From positions 434,001-498,000 of the forward strand of contig NZ_OESG01000012.1 of assembly GCF_900240945.1 (NCBI RefSeq): DNA of 64,000 nucleotides, written 5' to 3'. Under the pieces are notes generated by a model that worked only from the letters and a program-made list of their open reading frames with translations, ran no database searches and was not told the DNA's origin. Shown in pieces: positions 1 through 8,148 of the stretch (its first letter is position 1; each line of letters begins with the position of its first letter). The position numbers were made by a program, and so were the translations under genes. This DNA is from Mycobacterium sp. 3519A. Lineage in GTDB: Bacteria; Actinomycetota; Actinomycetes; Mycobacteriales; Mycobacteriaceae.

Positions 1-2
1 TG

Positions 3-83
3 GAGGGAAGCTCGTCAAGGGACTACTTCCGGGAGTTGCCGGACGTCGCCAACCATCCGGTGTTCACGCCTGTCGCGTTGTGA
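3..83 (+). CDS. 3' end of an unidentified CDS (partial)
   Basis: An open frame runs from the window edge to a TGA at 81-83 and encodes about 26 residues with ordinary amino-acid composition, ending in ...HPVFTPVAL. The 5' part lies outside the window, so the family cannot be named. It would converge on the small membrane-protein gene that begins at 297. The evidence is only frame openness and plausible composition, so this could be chance. Confidence 0.35.
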   Translation, partial: EGSSSRDYFRELPDVANHPVFTPVAL

Positions 84-87
84 TAGT

Positions 88-297
88 TCACGCGGCACTG
101 CTGACGATCGCGATAACCAGCCCGCCCAGGGTCAGCACACCGACTATCACCGCGGCTGCGATCGCCCGGCCCCGGCGGTGCCGGCGTGCGTCGTGGATCG
201 TCACCGCGATGCCGGCGAAGATCAACGCTGCATACACCGCAAGCCCTACCGTCAGCGCAGCCGTTGACGCGGCGCTGGCCAGGATCACGTTGTGCAC
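88..297 (-). CDS. Small two-helix membrane protein
   Basis: Encodes 69 residues: two hydrophobic stretches (about residues 5-31 and 46-67) separated by a basic loop, DARRHRRGR, which predicts a hairpin membrane protein with a cytoplasmic positive loop. No family is recognised. An opposite-strand frame at 80-304 is also open, but its composition is less protein-like. Real but uncharacterised is the best reading. The 228 nt between this gene and the metallo-hydrolase end at 526 hold nothing I can identify. Confidence 0.5.
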   Translation of the reverse strand: MHNVILASAASTAALTVGLAVYAALIFAGIAVTIHDARRHRRGRAIAAAVIVGVLTLGGLVIAIVSSAA

Positions 298-525
298 GCC
301 CTGAGCCTACGGCGCGAACGGAAGCATCGCGCCGTCTGGCTACATCATCAACGGCTTCCTCGGCCGACGTCATCGCAGTGGCGGTCGAGACGGATATCCG
401 CGCGGGCGCCCGTGGGGTTCGCTCCTCATCGTCGATCTTCGGGACGGCCCGCGGTTCTCGGTGCGTGCGAAACGCAAGCGCCATAACTGATGTCGTGCGC
501 GACGTGGCAGTGGGCGTCGGCATAT

Positions 526-1440
526 CTACAGGGCGCTTACCTCGAGCCACTCATCGATCACAAAAGCGTCGCCGCGCGCCACCACGGTCGCGCCGCCGAC
601 CCCCGGATAGTGCGCGGGGATGACGACGGCGCGCCTCCGGGACGCCTCGGTGAGCACCCGCCGACGCGTCACCGCGGCCTCGTCGAAGTTCTCGTCTAGT
701 ACGCAGGAATCCGCAGGTCTGTGCAACTGCATGGGGCTGTGGGTGAGGTCACCGACGAACACCGCGGGACTGCCCGCATCCAGCCACAGGACAGACGAGC
801 CGGGAGTATGGCCGGGGGCCGGCCGTAACCTCAACGAGTCGCTGACGCGATGGTCGTCGGACCACAGTTCGATCTGGCCCGCCGCATCAACCGGAAGAAT
901 GCTGTCGGAGAACAGGATTCGGCTCGCATCCAACCGCGCCTGATGCTCCTCAGTCCGGCCGGGGCCGCGTGCGTCGGCGTTGTCGGGGTGGTAGTAGCGG
1001 TAGTCGGCTTCTGGCACTAGGTAGCGCGCATTCGGAAAGGTCGGCACCCATTCGTCGTTCTGACGCTTGGTGTTCCAGCCGACGTGGTCGGTATGGACGT
1101 GGGTATTCACCACGACGTCCACCGAGTCGGGTGCGATGCCCGCGGCGTTGAGCGCTTCCAGGAAATCGGTGTCCAGACCGGACAGGAACGGCATCGCGGG
1201 GCGGTCGCGGCCGTTGCCAACGCCCGTGTCGACCAGCACCGTGAGGCCATCCACCTCGATCGCCCACGTCTGAACGACGGCGTGCCAGTTGTCGGAGTCC
1301 CAGAACGTCTGGCTCAGTTCGGATGGCAGCTCCCGCCACGCCGCCTGTGGTGTCTCGGGAAACATGGCGAGCGGCAGGTCGAGTCGCCACTCGACAACCC
1401 GCGTGACTGTCGCGGCACCTAGCTGCGCGCGGTCGGCCAT
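526..1440 (-). CDS. MBL-fold metallo-hydrolase
   Basis: 304 residues, usual for a single-domain metallo-beta-lactamase-fold hydrolase. The metal motif HxHxDH is at residues 114-119 (NTHVHTDHVGW). Further ligands are expected in PAPGHTPGS (His), FVGDLTH (Asp) and the late IPAHYPG (His). The arrangement resembles the quorum-quenching lactonase/glyoxalase-II-like branch, but the substrate cannot be read from sequence. An ATG start with no competing upstream start is used. It appears monocistronic, and the decayed region upstream (1.5-2.3 kb) gives no functional context. Confidence 0.85.
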   Translation of the reverse strand: MADRAQLGAATVTRVVEWRLDLPLAMFPETPQAAWRELPSELSQTFWDSDNWHAVVQTWAIEVDGLTVLVDTGVGNGRDRPAMPFLSGLDTDFLEALNAAGIAPDSVDVVVNTHVHTDHVGWNTKRQNDEWVPTFPNARYLVPEADYRYYHPDNADARGPGRTEEHQARLDASRILFSDSILPVDAAGQIELWSDDHRVSDSLRLRPAPGHTPGSSVLWLDAGSPAVFVGDLTHSPMQLHRPADSCVLDENFDEAAVTRRRVLTEASRRRAVVIPAHYPGVGGATVVARGDAFVIDEWLEVSAL

Positions 1441-1628
1441 ACTCGAACCCTACTCATCCCAGGATTGCCACGCGGTACGCTCCGCGATCCGCATGATCGA
1501 AGCGTCTGTGTTCACCGGCGTTGTGGCGGGCATCGTCGACATGGCGGGGGAGCGGCGAGCGCGCGCTGGTCGTAACCACCCCGCCGAGGGTGAAACCGCA
1601 TCCGATACTGGCGGTTTGGCGGCACCGC

Positions 1629-1930
1629 TCAAAGTTGCGTCACGGGCTGTTCGTTGGCCAGGTCGGCCAGCATGTGGAAGGCATGCTCGGAGGGGCTGCC
1701 CGGCTCCGCGTGATAGGTGACGAGCAGATGCTGGGATTCCGGCAGCGCGAACTCTTGGTACTGCAAGTCCAGCGGGCCGATCAGGGGATGCTGCAGTTTC
1801 GTGCCGCCCCCTCACGGACTCTTACGTCGTGCTTTGCCCATAAGGTGCGCAATCGTTCACTGCACAGGCTGAGTTCGCCGATGAGCCGGGTAATGTGCGG
1901 GTCGTCGTGGAGACCGACGACCACCGATCT
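1629..1930 (-). pseudogene. MmyB-type transcriptional regulator, 3' remnant with frameshift
   Basis: Reading leftward, one frame (about 1925 to 1806) gives ...VVVGLHDDPHITRLIGELSL then a block ending RTLWAKHDVRVREG. The next frame (about 1805 to 1629) continues as TKLQHPLIGPLDLQYQEF and ends ...AEPGSPSEHAFHMLADLANEQPVTQL-stop. Together they match the C-terminal ligand-binding domain of MmyB-like XRE-family regulators. The frame changes at a G-run (1806-1812), where the downstream frame meets an upstream stop. The N-terminal helix-turn-helix is absent. No intact protein can be made. Confidence 0.6.
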
Positions 1931-2280
1931 TGGAACCGACATCAAAGTGTGCAGACAAAGCCGCAGCCAACCGGTTGGCCGCCAGCACGGTGAACTCCCG
2001 ATTTCACCTGTCGACCGATCTGCTCAACGCCGCCGAGGTTGCGGCCACTTTGAGCCAGGTGCTGCAGCGCGACGTCCCCGCGGTGATCCTCACACCCGAC
2101 TTCTACGACGACGCATACGCTTCGAGCGCGTTGAGCTGGTTGCAACAAACCTGCGATGGTCGCCTGAGCTACTCGGCGATCACCACTACCACCGTTCACG
2201 ACCTGCTAGGCCGCGAACCAATTCACCTGAACGAGTGGGCAGCCCGCCATCGGGACGAGTTACTGGCACAGCTCCGATGA
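1930..2280 (+). pseudogene. NmrA/NAD(P)-binding reductase, C-terminal remnant
   Basis: The frame encodes a C-terminal piece of an NmrA-like atypical short-chain dehydrogenase. From about 1990 it reads FHLSTDLLNAAEVAATLSQV, then QRDVPAVILTPDFYDD, and ends TTVHDLLGREPIHLNEWAAR plus a short tail. This resembles the end of HSCARG/NmrA proteins, where the text 'T-x-D-v-x-x-L-x-G-R-x-P-x-x' is common. The Rossmann N-terminus with GxxGxxG is missing, so binding of NAD(P) is impossible. It points away from the MmyB remnant, the usual arrangement of such a regulator and its reductase target. Confidence 0.5.
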
Positions 2281-2326
2281 TGACCAACTGCGTTGTCCTG
2301 CCGGGCATTGCAGAGATCGAGTTTCG

Positions 2327-2345
2327 CCCTGTCGGCCGATCAGGG
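2327..2345. terminator. Hairpin at the end of the PucR-family gene
   Basis: CCCTG and CAGGG flank the self-complementary core TCGGCCGA, with one bulged T. The hairpin overlaps the stop codon of the PucR gene. It has no U-tract, as is common for mycobacterial terminators, so function is only inferred. Confidence 0.3.
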
Positions 2346-4070
2346 CGGACCGGTCAGCTGCACACTCTTGGCGTGGAGAAAACGCCACGCCCTGGCAGCC
2401 GCGTGGAGGTTGAATCGGGTATTGACGTCGCGCAGGTCATGGTCCGTCAGTTCACTGATGCGCGCCAGCCGGTAGCGCAACGTGCTGCGGTGGATGTGCA
2501 GCGCCTTGGCGGACTCGTCGTAACTCCCACCGTTTTCCAGGTATTGGCTCAGTGTGAGAACGAGCTCCGAATTCTTGGCGGCGTCGTACTCCAGAAGCGC
2601 GCCCAGCCATTCGCCGATGAAGTCGTCGACGGCCCCGCACGCGTGGGCTACGTCGATGAGACGGTAGAAGCCGAGTTCGTCGTAGGCAGACGCACCGGCG
2701 GGCGCCGCGGAATGCATCCGCACATTCAGTGCTCGTTTGGCTTCGGCGAACGACTGCGGGAACTCCGACGGTTTTTCACACCGCGATCCGACGCCGATCG
2801 CGCAAGTAGCTGGGCTCAGCAACTCGCTCAGCTGGCGGTAAAGCGCTTGTGGGTCCGGGCGGCCTGCGGTCAGTAGCACCGCCAGCTGACCACTATGTCC
2901 CTGAAGCGTGTTCAGCTGCAACGCAGCGGCCGCGCGGCCGGCGGCGGCCACCACGGAACCCAAACCGGCCGAGCTGTGCACGACTACTACGTAGTGCGGG
3001 CCGCGGAGGTCGTGGGCAAGCGCTTCTGCCCTGGCGATGGCGCCCTCGCCGCCCGTGCCGGCCAGGAGGTCATCGACGAGTTCTTGGCGAATGCCTTCCT
3101 CTAACTCGACCAGGCTTCGCTGATGGGACAATTCGTAGCCCAACAACGTGCACCCGAATTGCAGGGCGTCTTTGTCGTCTTCGGTTACCTGCTTGTGGGG
3201 GTCGACGATTGCCAATACGCCCAGAGTTTCGCCGCGCGACGCCAGGAGTACGGCGATGCGATCCTTCATTCGCATGGGCCCGCGACGAGCAGCCAACACA
3301 GCCAGTTGGCGCTGATGCCGTTGCGGGTCTTGTTTGGGATAGCGCTCTGGCCGTCCAGGGCCGGACCAGCGGCGAAGATTGCCGAATCGGTCCTCAAGAA
3401 CCACCGGTAGCCCCGTCAATTCGTGCAGCGCGTCGACGATCGCCAGCTCGTCGTGACCGCCTGTCAGCGCCGCCTCGATGATTTCGTATGCGCGGGTTCT
3501 GCTCCTCAGCCGTTGCCGCGCACCGACGAGGTCGCTGGTGATTGTTGCGAGTTCCTCGTTATACCGCTCGTCTCGCCGACGAAGGGCAACACATGCCAGC
3601 GCTGCGCCCGTCTGATTCGCCAACACCATCAAGAGTTGCAAGTGCTCGCCTGAGGGGCGGTCGGCTGCGCTGACGACAAGCGTGCCTTCGACAACTCCTT
3701 GGTGACGGACGGGAAAAGCCCAGCCCCACGGGCGTCCGGGTATCTCCATGGCACCGCTACCGCCGGATTCGGTGATCAGTTGATCCAAGTCAGGACGTTC
3801 ATCCTCGCCCGAGGGCGACAATCGCCATGATCCATCGATGTGCAGGTAGGTGGCCTCTGTCTGACAGGCCCCTAGGCGGGGCACCGCAGCAGCGGCCTGG
3901 CAGAGCACGGTTGCTGCGTCGCGCAACTCGAACGTGAGCTGAGATAAGGCGGCCAGCTCACCAGATGCCGGTCCGGCGCCGAGCGATGCGGTTGTCACGT
4001 CCAGCCCGACCCCCCGACACATGTCCGATAGGCGGCAGATCAGCGTTTGACCTGCTCCTCGGATATGCAT
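2340..4070 (-). CDS. PucR/CdaR-family transcriptional regulator with GAF-like region
   Basis: 576 residues. The N-terminal half (about 60-330) looks like GAF/sensor material. The C-terminal end (about 517-545) has the PucR-type helix-turn-helix YDESAKALHIHRSTLRYRLA followed by RISELTDHDLRD, the family hallmark. Such proteins are DNA-binding activators of purine, amino-acid or alcohol catabolic genes and sense small ligands through the GAF region. The ATG at 4070 has no clear ribosome site, so the true start may be downstream (for example the Met in SDMCRGV). No target gene adjoins it: it lies beside decayed loci and a 775-nt gap. Confidence 0.85.
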   Translation of the reverse strand: MHIRGAGQTLICRLSDMCRGVGLDVTTASLGAGPASGELAALSQLTFELRDAATVLCQAAAAVPRLGACQTEATYLHIDGSWRLSPSGEDERPDLDQLITESGGSGAMEIPGRPWGWAFPVRHQGVVEGTLVVSAADRPSGEHLQLLMVLANQTGAALACVALRRRDERYNEELATITSDLVGARQRLRSRTRAYEIIEAALTGGHDELAIVDALHELTGLPVVLEDRFGNLRRWSGPGRPERYPKQDPQRHQRQLAVLAARRGPMRMKDRIAVLLASRGETLGVLAIVDPHKQVTEDDKDALQFGCTLLGYELSHQRSLVELEEGIRQELVDDLLAGTGGEGAIARAEALAHDLRGPHYVVVVHSSAGLGSVVAAAGRAAAALQLNTLQGHSGQLAVLLTAGRPDPQALYRQLSELLSPATCAIGVGSRCEKPSEFPQSFAEAKRALNVRMHSAAPAGASAYDELGFYRLIDVAHACGAVDDFIGEWLGALLEYDAAKNSELVLTLSQYLENGGSYDESAKALHIHRSTLRYRLARISELTDHDLRDVNTRFNLHAAARAWRFLHAKSVQLTGPP

Positions 4071-4708
4071 TCAAATCGATCTCTCGGCAATCCTACATCG
4101 CCAACCAGCGCCTCCAGTTAGTTCGCTGTTGTTGTACCGGGCGGCGCCGAGAGGACAAATTGACGCATGCGTCGGCGTCCTGGGCGGCCTGCTGGGCTCT
4201 AGCAGAAGCTGATGGCGTTGATGCGGCTTGGTGCCACTGGCGTCGTTGACATCTTGGCGCGTGGGGCACACGGTGGATCTGATGCTAACCGGGGTCGAGG
4301 ATAACATCGAAACTGACTGGGAGACACCAGGTTTGGAATCCAACATTGGTACGCCGCGACGTCGGATACGCTAATCCGCTTTGACGGCTTGGCGATTCGC
4401 ATGGGATGACCCACAGGCGCCTCGGCCTGAAACGGTACCCGCAGAGGCACCTGCGCTGAAAGCCCCAGCAAAGAATCCATCCGGTCACGGATGATGCGCG
4501 AACTGTGTTGCTCAACTTGTGAAGATCCTGTGCGATTTTGCCAGATCGCGATTGTTCGAATACAGTTCACGGCTGACTGCGACGGTGCAGTAGCACTAGT
4601 TTGAGTGACGCCGATCACAACCTGGCAAAGTCGTGGCGAGTCAGCTAGTGCGTCACTGCGGCTGTAACGCGCGCTCAGCGAATTTCGCTGGCACGCACCG
4701 TTTATTTC
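4071..4708. other. Intergenic region without a supported gene
   Basis: This is most of the 775-nt gap between the PucR gene and the lysozyme-like gene. Short open frames exist on both strands (for example minus 4199-4618), but their translations are basic and low in hydrophobic order, and none resembles a family. The sequence is less GC-rich than its neighbours, which fits old non-coding or decayed DNA plus the promoters of the flanking divergent genes. Confidence 0.4.
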
Positions 4709-4771
4709 GGTGACAAGTCACCGGATCGCGACCAGTGCGCGATCAGACCCTGCTGCTCAGCTCCCGAGCTG
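4709..4771 (+). promoter_or_regulatory. Three-hairpin structured leader upstream of the lysozyme-like gene
   Basis: Three adjacent perfect hairpins lie in 63 nt: GGTGAC-AA-GTCACC (4709-4722), GATCGCG-N7-CGCGATC (4724-4744) and CAGCT-CCCG-AGCTG (4758-4771). They end 74 nt before the ATG at 4846. Actinobacterial cell-wall hydrolase genes are often preceded by long structured leaders, including cyclic-di-AMP (ydaO-type) riboswitches. I cannot match this sequence to that consensus, so it is only a candidate cis-regulatory RNA. Confidence 0.35.
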
Positions 4772-4845
4772 CGGGGTTTTGAGGGGGAGTCCGAGGTCCG
4801 GCACACGGATCCACAAGTTCAAACCCCCGAAAAGAGAGCACAACC

Positions 4846-5538
4846 ATGGCCAAACACCGAATGCCTGCCACATCCGGCGCACAGAAACCTGCGAAGACGA
4901 TTCTCGCGGGCGTTCTCGTGGTGACGGGCATCGGTGGCGCGGCGGTGCTGTCTACTCCGACGAATCGCGCGACATCGGTCGCGATTGACCAACAGCCGGC
5001 GCACGAAGTCGCTGTCGTCCGCGCGGTCGCACCCGCCCCTGCACCGGCAGCCGCGCCCGCACCGGTGGCCGCGGTGACCAAGGACTCCGACGCGCTGGCG
5101 ATAGTCAAGGCCATCGTGAGGCAGGGGCAGGCGGCCGGGCTGAGTGAAGATCAGATCAAGACGATCATCGCCACTGCGAAGATCGAGTCCGATTTCCGCC
5201 CGGCCGTGTCCGGCGGTGTGCAGGCCTACGGGAACCGGGGTAGCAGGGCTGACGAGGTCATCGGCCTGTTCCAGGAGAAGGCCAGTTTCGGCACGGTCGA
5301 AGAGCGCCAAGACCCCGACAAGGCGATTGCGCGGTTCATCGTCCGATTCAGCGATGCGTTCAGGAAGTACCGCATCAGCGACAGCGTGCTCGCGGCCACG
5401 CTTGCGCAGAACCCGCAACTGCGCAAATACCGTAGCGGCGGTGTCGGCACCCACTACTACAACACTGTCCGTGCCGCGATGGGGGCGGCTGCGAACTTGT
5501 ACGGCCAGGCCGCCGGGCCGCGCGCTGACGCGATGTGA
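4846..5538 (+). CDS. Secreted lysozyme/transglycosylase-like protein
   Basis: 230 residues. There is a basic N-terminus, a hydrophobic segment (about 18-36, signal peptide or anchor), an Ala/Pro-rich linker (58-76), then an all-helical SLT-like domain. A candidate catalytic glutamate is Glu114 in TAKIESDFRPA. Later text ...DEVIGLFQEKASFGTVEER and ...YRSGGVGTHYYNTVRAAM is typical of lysozyme-fold proteins. It would cleave or bind peptidoglycan outside the membrane, like Rpf or phage-type transglycosylases. ATG is preceded by AAAGAGAG. A long structured leader lies upstream. It has no operon partner. Confidence 0.7.
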   Translation: MAKHRMPATSGAQKPAKTILAGVLVVTGIGGAAVLSTPTNRATSVAIDQQPAHEVAVVRAVAPAPAPAAAPAPVAAVTKDSDALAIVKAIVRQGQAAGLSEDQIKTIIATAKIESDFRPAVSGGVQAYGNRGSRADEVIGLFQEKASFGTVEERQDPDKAIARFIVRFSDAFRKYRISDSVLAATLAQNPQLRKYRSGGVGTHYYNTVRAAMGAAANLYGQAAGPRADAM

Positions 5539-5540
5539 TG

Positions 5541-5891
5541 CGCCGCCGCGGGCGAAGGCGTAACCGGCGCGCCGGCGAGGTAATCGTCAAGGTGTTCCAT
5601 GGTGCGCGGACCGACGATCGCTGAAGTGACACCGGGGTGGGTGATCGCGAAAGCGGTGACCAGATGGGTGAGCGTGATGCCGGCCTCGTCGGCGAGCGTG
5701 ATGAGTTGTTCAACGGCGTCGATGCGGATCTCGTGCTCACCGATGACCTCCTCGACCGGATCGACGCGATCGTCCCGCCGGGCACCGACATCGGTCAACT
5801 CGACATGGCCTATCAACCGGCTGCCCTTACCGATGCCTCGCTGCGCCGCCGCACCGTCGCCGACCGAGTCGCGGCCGACACGTTGAGATGA
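5541..5891. pseudogene. Aldo/keto reductase remnant with an internal inversion
   Basis: On the minus strand about 5720-5575 encodes EQLITLADEAGITLTHLVTA, then PGVTSAIVGPRTMEHLDDYL and AGA. On the plus strand about 5715-5891 encodes ADLVLTDDLLDRIDAIVPPG then TDIGQLDMAYQPAALTDASL and RRR. In intact aldo/keto reductases these two blocks are consecutive in one protein. Here the first block is flipped relative to the second, with the junction near 5713-5720. All N-terminal sequence, including the Asp-Tyr-Lys-His catalytic tetrad, is missing, so the locus is dead. Confidence 0.6.
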
Positions 5892-5951
5892 TCTCGTCAC
5901 GGTGGGCGGATCAATCGCATTGGGACGCGGCACACCGTGGGGCTCAGGCGT

Positions 5952-6503
5952 TCACTTCAATCGCTCGGGCGTGAAGGTGACGTCGACACCGCCCACGGTC
6001 ATCGTCACCTGACCCTCCATCACCATTACCTGCGCCGCGAACCGTCGATCGACGGTCTGAGCCAGTTGCCGCACCGGCTCATGCGGTATCTGCACCACAG
6101 ACAGGTTCGGCAGCCCCGCCACCTTGGGGCCGACGGTTCGCCACCAGGTGTCCACTCCGGCGGCGAACGGGAACAGCACCACCTGGTCGGCCTGGCTGGC
6201 AGCCTTGCCCAAGGCGCGTCCATCGGGCTGGCCGACGTTGATCCACTCCAGGATCCGGCCCGTGTAGTCCGCGAGCCGCAAGTCTGGTACGCCAGGGGTG
6301 GACAGGCCCGCCCCGAACGCCAACTCACCGTCGACGTCGCTGAGCCGGTGTGCGCGCAGCCCAAACGCCAACAACCGCACCACCATCCGCTCATCGGTCT
6401 CACTGGGATGACGGGCCACGGTCAGCATGTGATCGGCGTAGTAATCGTGATCGACATCGGAGACGCCGAGTTCGACTTTGAACACCGTTGCGGAGAGAGC
6501 CAC
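5952..6503 (-). CDS. yaeQ: YaeQ family protein
   Basis: 183 residues, the usual length of YaeQ. The N-terminus (ALSATVFKVELGVSDVDHDY followed by YADHMLTVARHPSETDERMV) is the recognisable family signature, and the fold is a PD-(D/E)XK-like nuclease variant. Its molecular role is unsettled; older links to RfaH-type transcription antitermination are disputed. The start is GTG at 6503. It is divergent from the DUF3297 gene at 6605, and the AKR remnant follows downstream. Confidence 0.85.
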   Translation of the reverse strand: MALSATVFKVELGVSDVDHDYYADHMLTVARHPSETDERMVVRLLAFGLRAHRLSDVDGELAFGAGLSTPGVPDLRLADYTGRILEWINVGQPDGRALGKAASQADQVVLFPFAAGVDTWWRTVGPKVAGLPNLSVVQIPHEPVRQLAQTVDRRFAAQVMVMEGQVTMTVGGVDVTFTPERLK

Positions 6504-6604
6504 GACATATTGTCCACCCAGGTGGTGTTCCCCGAGCAGTCAGGCCGCTTGGACTGGTCGCGTAGATTCTTTGACAACAGTCCGAGCATTCAACGAAAGC
6601 CACC

Positions 6605-6862
6605 ATGTCCGAGGATCAGAACACAGACGTTCCCCCGAATCACCTCTCCATCGATCCGCGCAGCGCCTTCTATAGCGAAGAGGTGCTTCTCCGCGGTGTG
6701 GGTATTCGCTTCAATGGCGCCGAGAAAACCAATGTTCACGAATACAACGTGGCCGAGGGATGGGTGCGCGTTGAAGTCCCCACCGCGAGGGATCGCCGCG
6801 GAAATCCCATGGTCGTCAAGCTCAGTGGCACGGTTGAGCCATATTTCCGCTCAACGGAATAG
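6605..6862 (+). CDS. DUF3297 family protein
   Basis: 85 residues, full length for this small family. Characteristic text: PNHLSIDPRSAFYSEEVLLR, then GVGIRFNGAEKTNVHEYNVA and EGWVRVEVPTARDRRGNP. It is soluble, with no signal or membrane segment, and its function is unknown. The gene stands alone, divergent from yaeQ and convergent with the tautomerase gene, from which its stop is separated by 8 nt. Confidence 0.8.
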   Translation: MSEDQNTDVPPNHLSIDPRSAFYSEEVLLRGVGIRFNGAEKTNVHEYNVAEGWVRVEVPTARDRRGNPMVVKLSGTVEPYFRSTE

Positions 6863-6870
6863 CGGACGCC

Positions 6871-7266
6871 TTAAGGTCGCACCTCGACGGGCAGGGCTGG
6901 ACGGCCGCCACCAAACGAACTACTGGCACGGTCGATCTCGCCGAAGAACACCATGACGTCGTTGGGATCCGTTCCGGCCGACTGAAGGCGGCTCACGATC
7001 GCGGAAAGTAGCAACCGTTTCCTGTCTGCATCGGTCCCTGACGACACCAGAACCTCGATCATCACGACACGCTCACTGCGGGGCTTCTGCAGATCGGGGT
7101 AGAGGGGGCTGACGCGAAAGTCGGCCTCTTCCAACGAGAGGAACCTCTGGAAGTGATCATCTTCGGGGTACCCAGCGCTGACGCTCGCTTCATGAATGGC
7201 AGCGGATATCGCGTCCTTCTCGGCCACCGTTCTCCGGGAACGCAACGTGACCGTGAAAAGTGGCAT
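6871..7266 (-). CDS. Tautomerase family protein
   Basis: 131 residues from ATG at 7266, chosen because the second residue is then proline (MPLFTVTLRSRR), the catalytic base of the tautomerase superfamily once Met is removed. The longer open frame to 7395 would bury that proline. The sequence contains FQRFLSLEEADFRVSPLYPD and ends ...FFGEIDRASSSFGGGRPALP, the pattern of the mycobacterial/proteobacterial 'tautomerase-like' proteins of 125-135 residues. The substrate is unknown. It is monocistronic. Confidence 0.8.
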   Translation of the reverse strand: MPLFTVTLRSRRTVAEKDAISAAIHEASVSAGYPEDDHFQRFLSLEEADFRVSPLYPDLQKPRSERVVMIEVLVSSGTDADRKRLLLSAIVSRLQSAGTDPNDVMVFFGEIDRASSSFGGGRPALPVEVRP

Positions 7267-7694
7267 CGGATTCCGACCTGGCGAGTAGGAGAGGATCTGT
7301 TCGTGAAGGTGTTGCAAGTGTAGTCGCGTCCGGAACGTCCTGGCGCCCGTCTCACGGCAGCAGGAGGTCGGGCAGTGATTCAGGTGGTGCACCACGCAAT
7401 GGCCTACTTGACATAATGTGGCTTATCGGCGTTTTGTCTACCTGAGCCTCGAACTCCAGACCGCGAAATCTTCAGGGGCTGCACGCATTACCGGCGTGCT
7501 CCGTCCTCCGCACGCCGGACCGTGCGCAACGGCGCGGCGATTTCGGTGCGCTCGGTCGCGATGCGCGCGACTCATCACACCGAAACCACACGGGCCGACC
7601 GGCTGCCGACCGGCAGGTCTGTCCTCATCCCTTCCCCGCGGGTGTCCATCATTTCGTCACTGTGACGGATTGAGGTCAGCGTGCGGGCCGCTGA
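7267..7694. other. Intergenic region with one strong hairpin and one repeat copy
   Basis: 428 nt without a convincing gene. It contains a perfect 9-bp stem, CCGGCGTGC (7491-7499) and GCACGCCGG (7510-7518), around a 10-nt loop. Near its right end is the first copy of the CGTCAC-T-GTGACG palindrome (7655-7667). Both lie downstream of the minus-strand gene ending at 7695 and could end its transcript. Confidence 0.4.
7655..7667. repeat. Palindrome CGTCACTGTGACG, copy 1 of 3
   Basis: A perfect 6-bp palindrome around a central T, with context atttCGTCACTGTGACGgattg. It sits 28 nt downstream of the stop of the minus-strand gene at 7695. Similar copies lie at 8591-8603 and 9545-9557. Confidence 0.6.
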
Positions 7695-8012
7695 CTACTT
7701 CGCATTCGGGCATTCGACATCGACCGAGACCGTGACCGTTGCCGGATCCGCTGTCGGCGGGCTCGGGTCGTCGATCCCGATGACGGTGCATGCCGACAGC
7801 GCGACGTTGGGCTGGCCTTCCAAGAAGTTGACCACGACGTTGTACCCCTGAGCCTTGAGGTCGTCGACCGTGGCTCCGACAGATTCCGAACCTGCTGACG
7901 GGAAGACCAGATCGGCTGCGGCGACAGGCGCGCCGGCGTTGGCCGCGACAATGGCTAGGGCACCGACCGCAAGCCAGCGTCGGGTACGCGTGGAAATCCG
8001 TGAACTCGGCAC
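7695..8012 (-). CDS. Secreted PASTA-like small protein
   Basis: 105 residues from GTG at 8012, picked because GGAAGGA lies 7 nt upstream; the longer frame to 8072 lacks such a site. Residues 1-33 (basic RTRR, then LAVGALAIVAANAGAPVAAA) form a cleavable signal peptide. The mature part, VGATVDDLKAQGYNVVVNFL then a middle block and TVTVSVDVECPNAK, resembles one PASTA repeat, with cysteines in SACTV and VECPN that could pair. An extracellular role is likely; the ligand is unknown. It is divergent from the gene at 8149. Confidence 0.65.
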   Translation of the reverse strand: MPSSRISTRTRRWLAVGALAIVAANAGAPVAAADLVFPSAGSESVGATVDDLKAQGYNVVVNFLEGQPNVALSACTVIGIDDPSPPTADPATVTVSVDVECPNAK

Positions 8013-8148
8013 AATTCGTCCTTCCTGCGGCGCTATATCGCATCCAACGAGACCGGCTTCAAGATCGTTCATGCCTCCAACGACCGACAGATGCGCGGGT
8101 TTACCGCAAAGCTCGGACAGATACGCACATCCGAGTCATGGTTACCAA

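Noticed and set aside
80..304. A plus-strand frame overlapping the small membrane protein
   Set aside because: It is the antisense of the hydrophobic gene on the minus strand, and its composition is less protein-like.
4199..4618. A minus-strand open frame of 139 codons in the 4.1-4.8 kb gap
   Set aside because: The translation is not protein-like and matches no family I recognise; no ribosome site.
4709..4722. CRP-type binding site GGTGACAAGTCACC
   Set aside because: A CRP site needs six bases between GTGA and TCAC; here only four are present, and a hairpin series fits better.
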